From Cytauxzoon felis (Eukaryota; Apicomplexa; Aconoidasida; Piroplasmida; Theileriidae), in contig JAIQCW010000139.1 in assembly GCA_020283715.1 (NCBI GenBank), positions 1 through 34,734 on the forward strand: a stretch of 34,734 nucleotides of DNA, given 5' to 3'. Shown in pieces: positions 1 through 10,767 of the stretch; positions within the stretch are counted from its first letter, which is position 1, and each line of letters begins with the position of its first letter. The notes under the pieces were generated by a model. It had not been told where the DNA came from and did not search any database. It saw only the letters and a program-made list of their open reading frames with translations. Position numbers and translations under genes: made by a program.

Positions 1-331
1 TTATTTTTTTAATTATTATTATATAATTTAGGCGTTGTACGGCAGTGAATGTAAAGGGATCGCAATTCCAATCGCGTTTACCATTCCCAGAGCGTCTTCG
101 AGGTTGGTTTAATATTTCAGTAATGAATATTCTATAGGGCTTCGTGATGAAGATCTACAGAGTGCTGCAGGTATACCAGATCTTATATTCATACACTCTT
201 CTGGGTTTACATCTGCTGGTACTACCAAGGTAATTTAAATGTACATAATATATACATCATATCAGGAATCAATGCTGAAACTTGTCACTCTTACCTTAAA
301 TGAAGCTAACACAAAAGATTCTAATGACTAA
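1..331 (+). CDS. MYG1: MYG1-family protein (UPF0160), C-terminal part only
   Basis: Three exons give a C-terminus of the MYG1 family: a first piece with [11 protein letters not shown], a second beginning [20 protein letters not shown] and a last piece ending [10 protein letters not shown] before TAA at 329-331. Introns start near 113 and 233 and have GT..AG ends. The run [15 protein letters not shown] followed by a GIP..IFIH..GF segment is the conserved end of MYG1, a DHH-like 3'-5' exonuclease family found in nucleus and mitochondria of eukaryotes. The rest of the gene lies to the left of the window, so start, length and targeting cannot be judged. A repeat cluster begins only 10 bases after the stop. 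The family call rests on the C-terminal motif alone but that motif is distinctive. Confidence 0.8.
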
Positions 332-340
332 AGTGTTTAT

Positions 341-690
341 TCACCTGAGGTTACCTCCAACTCTTCTTCCACTCGCCGTTCCACCTGAGGTTACAATCCA
401 CCTTTCCTTCGTCTTGCAGACAGCTCTTCCAATTACCTATCTCTAAAGAGTAGAGCCACTCCCGGAGATCGTGGCAGAAGTGTAGTGGATTGGACATCAA
501 GTGGAACCTGCAGCTGATCTATGGAAGCGGAGGGTAAGGTAAATAAGTGAGCCGCCACGGCGAGTGGAAAAGAGAGTAGTATTGGACCTCAAGTGGACTA
601 CCCGTAGCTGATCTCAGGGAAGCGGAGGGGGAACTAAATAAGGAAGCCTCCACGGCAGTGGGAACAGAGTTGGATTGGACCTCATGTGGA
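341..690. repeat. GC-rich modular repeat cluster 1
   Basis: A mosaic of boundary words (ccacctgaggttac near 380, ttggacctcaagtgg near 580, attggacctcatgtgg near 673) and hairpin modules: GTCTTGCAGAC at 411-421, CTCTAAAGAG near 443, CCACGGCGAGTGG near 556 and CTGATCTCAG near 610. Modules occur in both orientations. It fills the space between the convergent 3' ends of the MYG1-like gene and the next minus-strand gene. It stands out by GC content from the AT-rich surroundings. No convincing protein was recognised here. Confidence 0.85.
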
Positions 691-859
691 ACACATACTG
701 CAATGACCTATGGCGTTACAGCAAGTCTAAAAATGGACTTCAACTGTGCTGTATAAGATTAATATATTAAATTTAATTATTTGACATTAAATTAAAAGTG
801 ATTAAAACCCGACAATATGAAGTGGGGTCATTTAAATAATTAATTTATATTATAAATTT

Positions 860-2169
860 TTATCCTTCTGTATCTACGAGTGGGAATACATAATAATAGA
901 CATGTATTTCATCTGATGTTGATCCGGACATGTATGTTTTGATTAGTAGAGCCCCATTATCTTTAATCATAATTTTGATCTTTCTTGAAAATTTGAGTCC
1001 ATTTGCTACACATTGTAAACATTTAGTACCATATTTATGTAATCTTGGTTTCGTGACATGATATTCATCAAAGATGTTCCTATTGAAACAGAAATCCCAT
1101 TTTACTGAAATTGTTGAATTTTCACGTGCCTGATAAATATAATGAGAAAATGATGGGGTAAAATATACAAACCATTCCTAATACATAATTAGAATCATCA
1201 ACTGCAGGTAATACTTCCATTATTAGTTTACTACATGTTGAATCCATTGTAATATCAGCAATGCATGGATATAAAAGTTTAGGCTGAAGAGATGGGGTTG
1301 AAAATTCATATTCAACATACTGCGATTGTAAAGTAATCAAAATTACTATTATTATTGAAATCCCAATCTTCAAATGGAATTTGTAGCTTTAATAAGGTCA
1401 TGAAAAAAAATTGTTAACCCAATTAAACTTACAGGTGACATTTGTATAGTCTTCAATTTGCAGTATAAATATTGTTCAACCTCAGATGAATGTTTATACT
1501 TATCATAATTTGTACATTTCCCTTTTAAAACAATATGTCTATCACTAGAATTATAAGATAATGTGATCTCATTCTAATTTAATGTTATATAAATAATTAT
1601 ATCTCAACTAACATTTGGTGAATACATATTAATACAAATCAATAAAGCTTGTAATGATACTACAACATCAGCATATCTACTCCCTTGAAATTCATCATCA
1701 TATGTAAATGTATATTTATTGAATAAATTCTTAGATATACTAACACAACTATACATTGATTGCCCACTCATCATCGATTGTATCATTAAATCTATATATT
1801 CATAGATGATGTAACACTCTCCTTCAACATACATTGTGGTTTGAATACAAAATGTATATAAAATAAGTTCCTCATCCTCATACCATGATGATAATCTCCA
1901 GCAGATGCCTTGACCAATGAAAAATTACGTCCTATAAAATATATATTATATCCTTCAATAAACTCACCACTCAATGATGGATTTATAGATAACAATAGTT
2001 GTTTCATAAATCCAGCAGCATGTAAAGCACATTCTACAGTTATCTCATTTATCGATCTCAAAGTCCTATCATCCGGTTCATTATCCCAAAATTCACCAAT
2101 CGGTGATTGCTGAGAATCTATAGTCTGAGAACAAAGAATTTTACTCCTAGAAATGTACAACTGAGACAT
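860..2169 (-). CDS. cysteine-bearing protein of unknown function, five exons
   Basis: On the minus strand, ATG at 2169 opens an exon (MSQLYISRSKILCSQ...) that continues through introns near 1821-1880, 1569-1609, 1327-1432 and 1132-1175 to TAA at 860-862. The product is about 350 residues and carries scattered cysteines (VLKGKCTNYDKY, LYPCIADITMDSTCSKL, KWDFCFN, GTKCLQCVANG), suggesting disulfides and an exported or surface protein. No signal peptide or membrane span is visible in these exons. An in-frame TAA lies upstream of the ATG, but an AG acceptor sits there too, so a further leader-encoding exon is possible. I do not recognise the family. The 3' end faces the MYG1-like gene across repeat cluster 1. 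Confidence 0.55.
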
Positions 2170-2403
2170 TTTTCTATGTCTAATGCTCAATTATCGAAAA
2201 ATCAGTACAACATCCTCCTCATAAAATTAGACGAGAGGTAATTACAATATCAAAAGATAATACCTCAGTCTTGGAAATATAATTACAACATCGTAATATA
2301 ATACTTTGATTTCGAAGTTAAACTCCACTTCAATTTGGAAAATGATACTTTACCTCCACCTTCAACACACCACATGAGTCCAAATTAATACATCAACAAT
2401 GAA

Positions 2404-5174
2404 ATGCGCATTTTTGTATACTTAAAATGTATAGTATCTCTTGTAATTAGTAATGTCAATGTACTTTTCTTAAACTCTATAGGATTTAAATACGACAACC
2501 ATTCGAATCAAAGCCAGAGGCTTTGTAGGAATCCTATAGGTATTGTCTACAGCAATGGCTTTATAAATTTAAAACCTTCTAATGGCTTAATAAACTCCAA
2601 TAGGAGCGAATTTTATCGGCAAAAATGTAATTCTTTACCGTTGAACTATTCAGACTATGTAAATGAGAAAAAGACACCAAGAGTTTCAACAACTAAGACT
2701 GTCTATAACATTTTGGCTATAGAAACTAGTTTTGATGACACATGTGCAGCTATAGTTAATAGGTACTTAAAATTACATTATAAAATTATAAAAATATAGT
2801 AACGGCAATGTACTTGCTGAAGAAAGAGTGTCTCAAGGCCTCTTTAATCAGAAGTTTGGTGGTATGAACCCTAGTGAATCAGTTAAAGTACATAAAGAGA
2901 AGATATATACTGTTATTGATTCAGTATTAAAGTCAGCTGGTATGTTAAATTCACTGAACACATATATTTATTATTAGGACTATCTATCGAAGATGTAAAT
3001 CAAATTGTAGTAACAAAAGGACCAGGTGTTGAAATATGTTTAAGAGTTGGATACAATGTTGCATTGGAATTATCTGAGAAGTATAATATAGAATTGATGG
3101 CTGAGAACCATATAGCAGCACATTGTATATCACCTATGATAAAAAATAATCAATTTCGATTTACACCCAAGTTCAAATCGCAATCAACTAATGTATATTC
3201 ATTTTTCTATCAAATTTATATAATTTTAGGCGTTGAGATATCCATACCTTTGTTTATTATTGTCTGGTGGTCATTCTCAGATTTATGTCGTTGAGAATCC
3301 CATAAAATTCCATCTAATTTCAGATACTATGGATCAATATGTTGGTAATGTACTTGATAAATGTGCAAGGTTAATTATAGATTTAAATCTTTATATTATT
3401 TTTTTTTAGAGAATTGAATTTATCTCTACTTACTGGTGGTGCTCCAGAATTAGAAGCTGCTGCTTCAAATTGTAAAGAATCACCTTATAAATTTACTATA
3501 CCTTGTAGAAATAATCCATTCTCTCAATTCTGGTATGTATACCATTCCATGTTCTATAGGTCAATATTCTTTTAGTTTCTCTGGAATTATAACACAATTA
3601 GTTGATGAAGTAAATAGAGCCCTGAATGATCATAACATAAAAAATATTGAAGATTTACCATCAAATATTATCAATCAATTAGCATTTTCAGTACAAGATG
3701 GTTTGATGAATTCATATATAATCACATCAATCATACTTCAGTCGTATTTCAACAAGTCTTAATCCAATTAGATAAAGCCATGGATATCTCCGAATGCCTC
3801 TTTGGTATCAATAAACTAGTCTTCGTCGGTGGTTTGTTGATTCACTAACATGAAATTACAACCCTCCACCTGAGGTCGTCCTGCCGTCTCCACTTGAGGT
3901 CCTTCCATCTTTCCCATTGCATGGAGCTTCTCTATTTATTTCCCCCTCAAACTCCCGTAGATCGTTTTCGGGTATTCCACTTGTGGTCCAATCACAAATT
4001 TCACTACTTCATTTTTACCCCCAAAATTTGACGAAAATCCTTAATTTCTGGGGAAACTCATGAAGATTGTGGAATGATTATTGGATGTATTTCTAATGTT
4101 AATACTTCATTGTAAAGGACTTTGATGATTGTATTTGATTTACTGAACCTTACTTCATTCCATTTTATTTTCATTGAGATATCTTCACAAACATAGATTC
4201 CATGACTTTAGTCGTATCTCATCGAGATTAGGTTTATAACCTCAGGTGGAACCCGTAGCTGATCTCAGGGAAGCGGAGGGGGAAGTAAATAGAAGAAGCT
4301 GTCTGCAAGACCAACCTCAGGTGGAGAGTAGGATTGGACCTCGAGTGGATTATACATCGGGTGGAATAAGTTCATTTGGATGTAATAAATATTGAAATAT
4401 AGGTGTTGCATGTAATAATAGATTGAAGGAGTTGATATTATTATTATTTGAATATCGTAATAAGAATAGGATAAATAGATATAGAATATTTTATAAGAAG
4501 ATGATATTATATATGAAGAAATATATGATAATGGGTGGTTTATATAATAAATGTATAGATAATGATAGAATAATTAAGATTAAAGAATATGCTAATAAGA
4601 ATTATACAATAGATGATTTAATTGAATCATTATGGGATTCACAATCAACATTACAATTTTTAAATGATGATAATAGTTTTCGTATTAGTAATATATCAAA
4701 AATTGAATTATTTAGATCATTACATGATTTATATTTTAATTCAATAAATACAGTACAATTTCTTAAATTAAATAATAATATTAAAGATGCATTAGATAAT
4801 GATATTATTATTAAACCATCAATTGATATTTTAAATAAAATTAAATATTTAGAAAAACCAAATTCATTACTTATTTCTAATCATATTAAAAATTATTATA
4901 ATAATAATAATAAATGGGAATTATATACTACTAGTAATAAATATTCTACTGATAATGCAGTTATGATCTCATTTAGTCTATTAGAAAAACATAAGTATAT
5001 TTTATATATCATCTATAATCATTAATCATTTATAGAATTGGTATCAATGGTATCATTAATGAATCTAAAATCAATGGTAAAGATGTATTACCCAAATGGA
5101 ATCTAGCTCATCGAAAACATTGGGAATTATTACAACATATCTGTAAACTACACTCTTTTATAACTAATGAATAA
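2404..5174 (+). CDS. KAE1: Kae1/TsaD/Qri7-family tRNA t6A transferase, probably apicoplast-targeted
   Basis: Nine exons (2404-2762, 2800-2939, 2978-3192, 3230-3369, 3410-3532, 3576-3700, 3742-3831, 4403-4994, 5036-5174) join in frame to 640 codons. Family landmarks in order: [27 protein letters not shown], the metal-binding H-x-x-x-H in [53 protein letters not shown] and STDNAVMIS with the final metal-binding Asp. The family transfers threonylcarbamoyl to A37 of ANN-decoding tRNAs. About 100 residues precede the domain, starting with a hydrophobic leader ([15 protein letters not shown]) and a basic Asn/Ser-rich stretch, as in apicoplast bipartite leaders; targeting is inference. An Asn/Lys/Ile-rich insertion of roughly 150 residues separates [11 protein letters not shown] from the DNA motif, which family members normally have close together. 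Intron 7 is 571 bp and holds a repeat element. Confidence 0.88.
3866..4370. mobile_element. composite inverted-repeat element inside KAE1 intron 7
   Basis: GC-rich modules at 3866-3996 (including CCATTGCATGG at 3914-3924 and a CTCCCGTAGATCG word) and at 4240-4370 (CCCGTAGCTGATCTCAGGG, GTCTGCAAGAC) lie in opposite orientation around an AT-richer core at about 4012-4233. The core is clearly related to the one at 10432-10662: both share TTTCTGGGGAAACT (4045 and 10468), GAAGATTGTGGAATGA and ATCTCRTCGAGATTAGG. Other introns of the host gene are 35-41 bp, this one 571 bp, so the element explains the excess. No transposase is encoded. The mobile label is inferred from two copies at unrelated loci. 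Confidence 0.65.
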
Positions 5175-5216
5175 TTATTATATATAATATCGAAAATACT
5201 CTAGACAATATTACTT

Positions 5217-5460
5217 CCACTTGAATCCACTATTTCCAGTCGATGTCCAATCATACTCTTCGTTCCACCTTTCTTCGTCCTGCCGTCAGCTTTCTCTATT
5301 TACTTCCCCCTCCGCTTCCCTGAGATCAGCTACGGGTTCCACTCGAGGTCCAGAACTATTATTCATTCCACTTGAGGTTACATCCAACATATCCTTAGCA
5401 CCATCTTCCATCATTCCCATGATGGATGATCCATCACTACACTTCATCACTACCTTCACT
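5217..5460. repeat. GC-rich modular repeat cluster 3
   Basis: Contains CTGCCGTCAG near 5280, the CCCTGAGATCAGCTACGGG hairpin near 5318, boundary words ccactcgaggtcc and ccacttgaggttacatcc, and a longer hairpin CCATCAT-TCCC-ATGATGG at 5408-5425 that recurs at 25533-25550 with the same flanks. It begins about 40 bases after the KAE1 stop and runs straight into the open frame of the next gene, so it marks that gene's 5' breakpoint. Confidence 0.85.
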
Positions 5461-7745
5461 TCCGGAAATCGCTTTACCGTTTACGGGGTGGTAATGCTCA
5501 TCCATATTATAAGAGAGGGAACTCATGGACGACTGTAAATATAACTAAAGGTCCTGAGGTATCAGGAGTCGACAGTGAACTTCAAACTGAATTTGGTAAA
5601 ATCATCGATAAATACGAAGTTAAGCTTGAACAGGAGGCTAATGCCACTGGTTACAAGGCACGTCCTGACAATACGCAAATTAATGTTACATCATTTACTG
5701 ATACTGCTCAAACATATAAAGGTTTTAAACATACCCTTCCTGGTTCTAGCACTAAAAAGATAAATCGCATAACAATACACGGTCACGCAATAAAAGGAAT
5801 ACAAGATTTAGATAGTACTCCTTATACTATTTCTGATAAACAATTCGTATTTGTATATTTTAAAAACGATGATGGCGATCTTAAAAAACCCCTATTGATA
5901 TGTTTATCGAAGGATGGTAACGCAGGGGGTAGCGATAAGAATACATGGTATAAACGTGAGAGGAAAAATAATGAATATATATGGAAAGATGTTTCTGCTG
6001 AAGATGGTTATGATACTATAAATCCAGGTGGATCAGACGGCTAATCAATTGATTCTACACTTGTGCCTAAACTCAAAGGAATTAAAGATAAACTCGGTGA
6101 TGAAGATAAAGGTTATATTAAACCAGATCTTGTTGTAAAATTGGATTACGCTGCCAAGGGTACAACGCCAATTACATATCGGACCGGTGATAAACAAGTT
6201 ATCGTTACACCAGTAACTCAGCAAGCTGGTGTAGAATACAGGGGTTTTAAACATGACGTTGGTTCTGGAACTATAGATAAAGTTAAAATACATGGAAATG
6301 AGACAAATATTAATGGAGCTGCTCTACAAAATAAACGATATGTATATGTATATTTTCATAACACGGATGATCCTAAACTTGAAAGACCATATTTAATATG
6401 CTTACAAGAAAGTAGTAGTGGTACTAAAACGTGGTATAAACGCGAGAATAAACAGGGTGGTGGTGGATATACATGGAATACAACAAACGATTTTAGTACT
6501 AAAGATCCAGATCAAATCTCCACATTTGCAACTAACCTCGATGAAATTAAACAAGCACTTGAATCTTCTGGTAATGATACAGGTTATACTCCATTAGTCT
6601 CTGTTGAAATTGATATAAGTCAAGCACCGAACGATGCAACTGGTACGGATGGAGGTAAATATATGTCGGGAGGTATAACAATTGAAGTGACGAAACAAGA
6701 TGTTGGAACATGGAAGCGTTATAAACATTCTAACTCTGCTAGTACTTCCGGATTTACACTCGGAAAGATAACCCACAGCGATAAGGATATGACTGGAACT
6801 GGACAAAACGAATTGACTGCTGATATGTCTACACAAATTCAACCTCAGGGTGCTATATATGTTTATTATTCTGATAATGGAAATAATTTACATCAACCTA
6901 AAGTAATATGTATATCTACTGGTGATCCTTCACAAACTTCTAAGAACAAGTGGTATAAGGCAGGTGATAATGAGAGTAGTTGGACTAAATTAACAAATAG
7001 CGATACTATAACAACTAAAAATCCAAATGCCACTAGCGGAGGAACTGAAGTTACTGCAGAAGACCTTACTAACGCTGGTGCTGAAACTATTAGTATTGAC
7101 ATTAGTAAAGTCACTCCTACAATTAAATTAGATAAGAGGCCGAAGGAGAAGGGTCCTACTAAAAAGATTAAATATAGAACTAAAGGTATAGATGTTGAAG
7201 TTGAGAAGAAGACTAATGCAACTGATTCTAATAATGTACCTGAAGGATATGTGGCATATACTCATTCTGGTAATGTAACGGGTAGAGTCAAATTTAAGCA
7301 TATGGGTAATGAACTTAAGGGATTACCTGGAAGTGTGAGTATTAGTAATACAAATAAATTATGGGTATATTATAAGGAGAAGGATAGTCAGCCGAAAATC
7401 GAGAGACCATTATTAATATATGTTAAGCAGACTACTAATGATACATGTTATCATAGGGGTCTTGAATGGAAAACTAGTTCTGTTACAGGAAATCCAAATG
7501 ATAGTGGTTCTACTGGTATTAGCATCCAAGCTAAAAACTTGTTTACAGGTAAATTAGTTAGACAGGGTAAATTCTTAGAAATAGTATGTCCTGATGATAT
7601 GTATTCAAACTCTAATTATTGGAATATCTATTTCATCATTCAACAACACACTTTCCAATATTTCCCCACAACTACATTAAAAGTTATGGGGTATACTAAT
7701 ATAAATATTATTATTATATTGACAATAGATAATGATACAGTTTAA
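5430..7745 (+). pseudogene. lineage-specific family of repeated ~150-residue units, 5'-truncated with an internal stop
   Basis: One frame is open from about 5430 to TAA at 6042-6044 and then from 6045 to TAA at 7743-7745. It encodes four related units of about 150 residues, each with the pattern Y.GFKH or YKH/YTH, then V.VYF/VYY, P.LICL/LIYV and WYKR/W, for example GFKHTLPGSS, YRGFKHDVGSG, RYKHSNSAS and YVAYTHSGN. This looks like a secreted or surface antigen family of equine-type Theileria; the link is from memory of such families, not a match. There is no signal peptide: upstream the frame dissolves into repeat cluster 3. The stop lies between units 1 and 2 in otherwise well-kept coding sequence. 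The last part (after LFTGKLVRQGKFLEI) loses the unit pattern. It is probably a recent pseudogene; a sequencing error at the stop would still leave no start. Confidence 0.7.
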
Positions 7746-8387
7746 TATATCTTATATTGATCTAAATGGTGCAGATGATCAATTATTCACATAGTTTCAC
7801 TTAAAATATAATAATAATAAAAAGACATGTGAAGATTGTGGAACCAATACTAATTTAATACATAAAAATATTATACAAATTGTAATTGTAAAAATGGTGA
7901 TACTACAATTGACGAATATACTGAGACATTAGAATATTGCGGCTTTATAATAACAATGGATATAATAGACATACATATTGTTTACTGTATTATATGCTAA
8001 TATATCGAATGTATAATGACCAGGATATAAGGTAACATCCTACCAATTGTAGAGCAATTTTCACTTTTATTTGAGCTCCAACATATTGCTTCGTTCGAGA
8101 AAAACATAGTTTCACCCCACTTTATTATTTTACCCCATTTTGCAAATTCTTTGAATATTGATTCATTATTGCTATTGTTTAAACATGTTGTATTGTAGAT
8201 GATCAGTTATTTTTGTAGTAACAAATATTGTAGATTGTATATAGTTGTTGTACATTAGTTACATGTGTATTGTGTATTATGTATTTTTGTATTATTATTG
8301 GCCCCATTGTTTGTAAATTGAGGCACAATTTGCTGCATTTTGTAATTTAACATTAATATCTCAACCTCAAATAAGCTTAATTCATTG
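7746..8387. other. AT-rich stretch with possible gene relic
   Basis: No intact gene was seen. Around 7760-7900 a broken plus-strand frame reads like a decayed C-terminus (YIDLNGADDQLF, then after a stop KKTCEDCGTNTNLIH), possibly the eroded end of the preceding family gene. From about 8050 the sequence has no coding character and presumably holds the 5' flank of the FAINT-like gene. Confidence 0.4.
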
Positions 8388-9659
8388 ATGTATCGTATTT
8401 GTAAGAGAATGTATATCCTTCCATTCATTATCATCGCATTGTGTAAATACACATCTATAGCAGGTTGTTGCGGAGATGACAAGGTTGTAGACTTGGATAT
8501 CAATATTAAAGTTGGCACTAATAAATTTAAAGTTACTTCTAAGGAAGTTGATGGTATGGTTGTATACAAAATTAAACTCAAAAAAGGATACAAAGTACGC
8601 CTAATTACAGATGGGAACAAAATTGTCTATGAACCAATGAAAGATGAGAAGTTCAAGTACTTGGAAGCTAAGTATTCAAACCTTAATGATAATGAAGTTA
8701 TATTGGCAACATTACACTTCTCACTTGGATTGTGTCGCGGTAACTACGGCGTAAATTATTTCTTGCTCCCTGAGGGATGGAACAAGATGGGTAATGGATT
8801 TTGTAAGTATATCATTAATAAAATCAAGAACGGTGAATATATCAATAGGGAACGTGTGGTAAAGGAATATTATGATATGTTGGAACATGCTAAAAGGAAG
8901 ATTGATATTGATGTATCTAAAGGGAGTCCCATTTCACATGATGTTACTGTAGAAAAACATACAGAAGGTTGTATACATACAAACCTTTATAAAGTCAATG
9001 ACAATGTTGTAATTGGTAGAGTTAAAGCTGGAAATAACCCAATTTGGAATTTGAAGAGGGAAGAGGGATTTTTCGGATGCTATGCAATGAGAGTTTATTA
9101 TTTGGAAGACACGCCGGAGTTGTTAATTTTAACTATAAAGGATTCTAGAGGTTCATTTGAATTGTATTATAATAGAGATGATAACAATAGATATTCATCG
9201 ATTAAAAAGAGCGAATTTGTTGATAGATTAAATGAATTGAATGAGAGATCAATGAGGATGAAAGAGCTCTTGAAAAAGAAAGTTGAAGTTGATGTAACAT
9301 ATAATCTAATTGTCGTAGACGCTAATAAGACCACCCGTGGACAAGGTAAAGTAAGGGACTTGGATGGCATGAGTACACGTATAATCAATGCATCGTATGA
9401 TTCAATAATATACAAAGTTACTGATGGACAGCGTCTTGTTTGGAAAAGAGATGGTGAAGGTATTTATGGATGTTATAGCGTCAAGGTGTACTATCTGAAT
9501 AAATCACCAGAGCTCCTAGTTTTGAACGTTAATACATCTGAAGGCTTTAAAGATTTGTACTTGAAAAAAGATGGAAATAAATTCTCGGAGGTTTCTACAG
9601 ACGACTTTTACAATAGATTAAAGGAATTAGATGATAGTACTAATCAGAAAAGGCAATGA
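8388..9659 (+). CDS. secreted FAINT (DUF529)-like repeat protein
   Basis: Single exon of 423 codons from ATG at 8388; a second ATG at 8409 sits directly before the hydrophobic leader MYILPFIIIALC, and either start gives a signal peptide ending near the Cys-Cys of AGCCGDD. Three related units follow. The first has NKFKV..., YKIKLKKGYKVRLITDGNKIVYE, typical of FAINT domains. The second (IWNLKREEGFFGCYAMRVYY, then PELLILTIKD) and third (VWKRDGEGIYGCYSVKVYY, then PELLVLNVNT) are clear duplicates. FAINT domains occur on secreted and surface proteins of Theileria and T. equi merozoite antigens; here there is no GPI or membrane tail, so release into vacuole or host cell is plausible. The C-terminus is basic (NQKRQ). 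Repeat cluster 5 starts 50 bases after the stop. Confidence 0.75.
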   Translation: MYRICKRMYILPFIIIALCKYTSIAGCCGDDKVVDLDINIKVGTNKFKVTSKEVDGMVVYKIKLKKGYKVRLITDGNKIVYEPMKDEKFKYLEAKYSNLNDNEVILATLHFSLGLCRGNYGVNYFLLPEGWNKMGNGFCKYIINKIKNGEYINRERVVKEYYDMLEHAKRKIDIDVSKGSPISHDVTVEKHTEGCIHTNLYKVNDNVVIGRVKAGNNPIWNLKREEGFFGCYAMRVYYLEDTPELLILTIKDSRGSFELYYNRDDNNRYSSIKKSEFVDRLNELNERSMRMKELLKKKVEVDVTYNLIVVDANKTTRGQGKVRDLDGMSTRIINASYDSIIYKVTDGQRLVWKRDGEGIYGCYSVKVYYLNKSPELLVLNVNTSEGFKDLYLKKDGNKFSEVSTDDFYNRLKELDDSTNQKRQ

Positions 9660-9708
9660 AAAAGAGAGATTCTACCACTAGTATATAACCATATTTTCCA
9701 TTACACTC

Positions 9709-9950
9709 TCCACCTGAAGTTACAACCTTATCTTCGTCCTGCCGTCAGCTCTTCTATTTACCTCCCCTCGGATTCCCTGAGATCATCCTCGGTATGATGT
9801 CTACCCCGAAGAACGAAGATGTTCAACCCGGAGGAACAGAACTCGGGTATGTAGATTGGACCTCATGTGGACTACCCGTAGCTGATCTCAGGGAAGCGGA
9901 GGGGGAGGTAAATAGAGGAGCCTCCACGGCAGTGGAATGAAAGCATATCC
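9709..9950. repeat. GC-rich modular repeat cluster 5
   Basis: Starts with ccacctgaagttac, then CTGCCGTCAG, a variant of the third module in which the hairpin is replaced by ATCAT-CCTCGGT-ATGAT (near 9783-9799), an inserted stretch to 9850, then the inverted words attggacctcatgtgg, CTGATCTCAGGG and CCTCCACGGCAGTGG. Lies downstream of the FAINT-like gene. Confidence 0.8.
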
Positions 9951-10305
9951 ACTTCCAGGTTGTTCTACTCAATATATCCTAACAACTTTATACTCTGAAA
10001 AATGCAGTAGGATTCATTTCTTAAATGTATAGTAGTGATATTAAATTATTAATATGAATAACGTAATGTATCGATTAAAGTATTGTAAATTGTAGTTTAT
10101 TATTCTTGTCAAATGTACCATAGGATTTTAAAATAATAAAGTCTTGTTTCAACTTTGTAAAATAGTGTTTAATTGTAATTAAATGGGAATGAAATGTCTC
10201 CAATAATTTGGTGATGTAATATCACTTAAATACATGTAAATATAATGTAGTATATTTATATTATACATATTAAACTATTGAACAGTTCCTATATCGATGA
10301 CATTA
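9951..10305. other. AT-rich intergenic stretch, nothing recognised
   Basis: About 350 bases of low-GC sequence between two repeat clusters. No open frame of note, RNA gene or clear signal was seen on either strand. Confidence 0.6.
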
Positions 10306-10756
10306 CACTCGAAGTCCAATCCTACTCTCTTCGTCTTGCAGACAGCTTCCTCTATTTACTTCCCCCTCCAGCTCCCGTAGATCGCTTCCAGGTTCAATTT
10401 TAGGGCTCCACTTGAGGTCCAATCATTATCTTCATTTTTAACTCGAAAATTTGAAGGAAATTCATCATTTCTGGGGAAACTACTGAAGATTGTGGAATGA
10501 ATATTGAATGAAATTCTAATCTCAATATTTCATTGAAAAGGAACTTGATGATTCTATTGAGTTTATGAAACCTCATTTAATTCCAAGTTATATTCATTGA
10601 AATATCTAGACAAACATGAATATCGTCACTTTATCCTTATCTCGTCGAGATTAGGTTATAACTTCAAGTGGAACCTGGAAGCGATCCACGGGAGCTGGAA
10701 GGGGAAGTAAAAGGAAGAGGCCTCCACGGCAGTGGGAACAGAGTTGGACATTGGGT
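10306..10756. mobile_element. composite inverted-repeat element, paralogue of the KAE1 intron element
   Basis: GC-rich modules at 10306-10430 (GTCTTGCAGAC near 10341, CTCCCGTAGATCGCTTCCAGG) and 10663-10756 (CTGGAAGCGATCC...GGGAGCTGG, CTCCACGGCAGTGG) are inverted relative to one another around a core at 10432-10662. The core matches 4012-4233 over its whole length with scattered changes. It lies between the FAINT-like gene and the 3' end of the uS10 gene. No protein is encoded. Two copies at unrelated places and the inverted ends suggest a MITE-like, non-autonomous element. Confidence 0.62.
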
Positions 10757-10767
10757 GTTTTGGTAAT

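Noticed and set aside
860..2169. HAP2/GCS1 gamete fusogen as identity of the cysteine-bearing gene
   Set aside because: Cysteines and an ectodomain-like look alone do not support it; no membrane span or family motif was found.
3697..3765. A frameshift in KAE1 between AFSVQD and VVFQQVL
   Set aside because: A 41-base GT..AG intron (3701-3741) restores the frame and the family motif.
5221..5538. A 105-codon plus-strand open frame across repeat cluster 3
   Set aside because: It is made of repeat words ([15 protein letters not shown]) and is a by-product of the GC-rich modules; it ends where the true family frame is already open in another phase.
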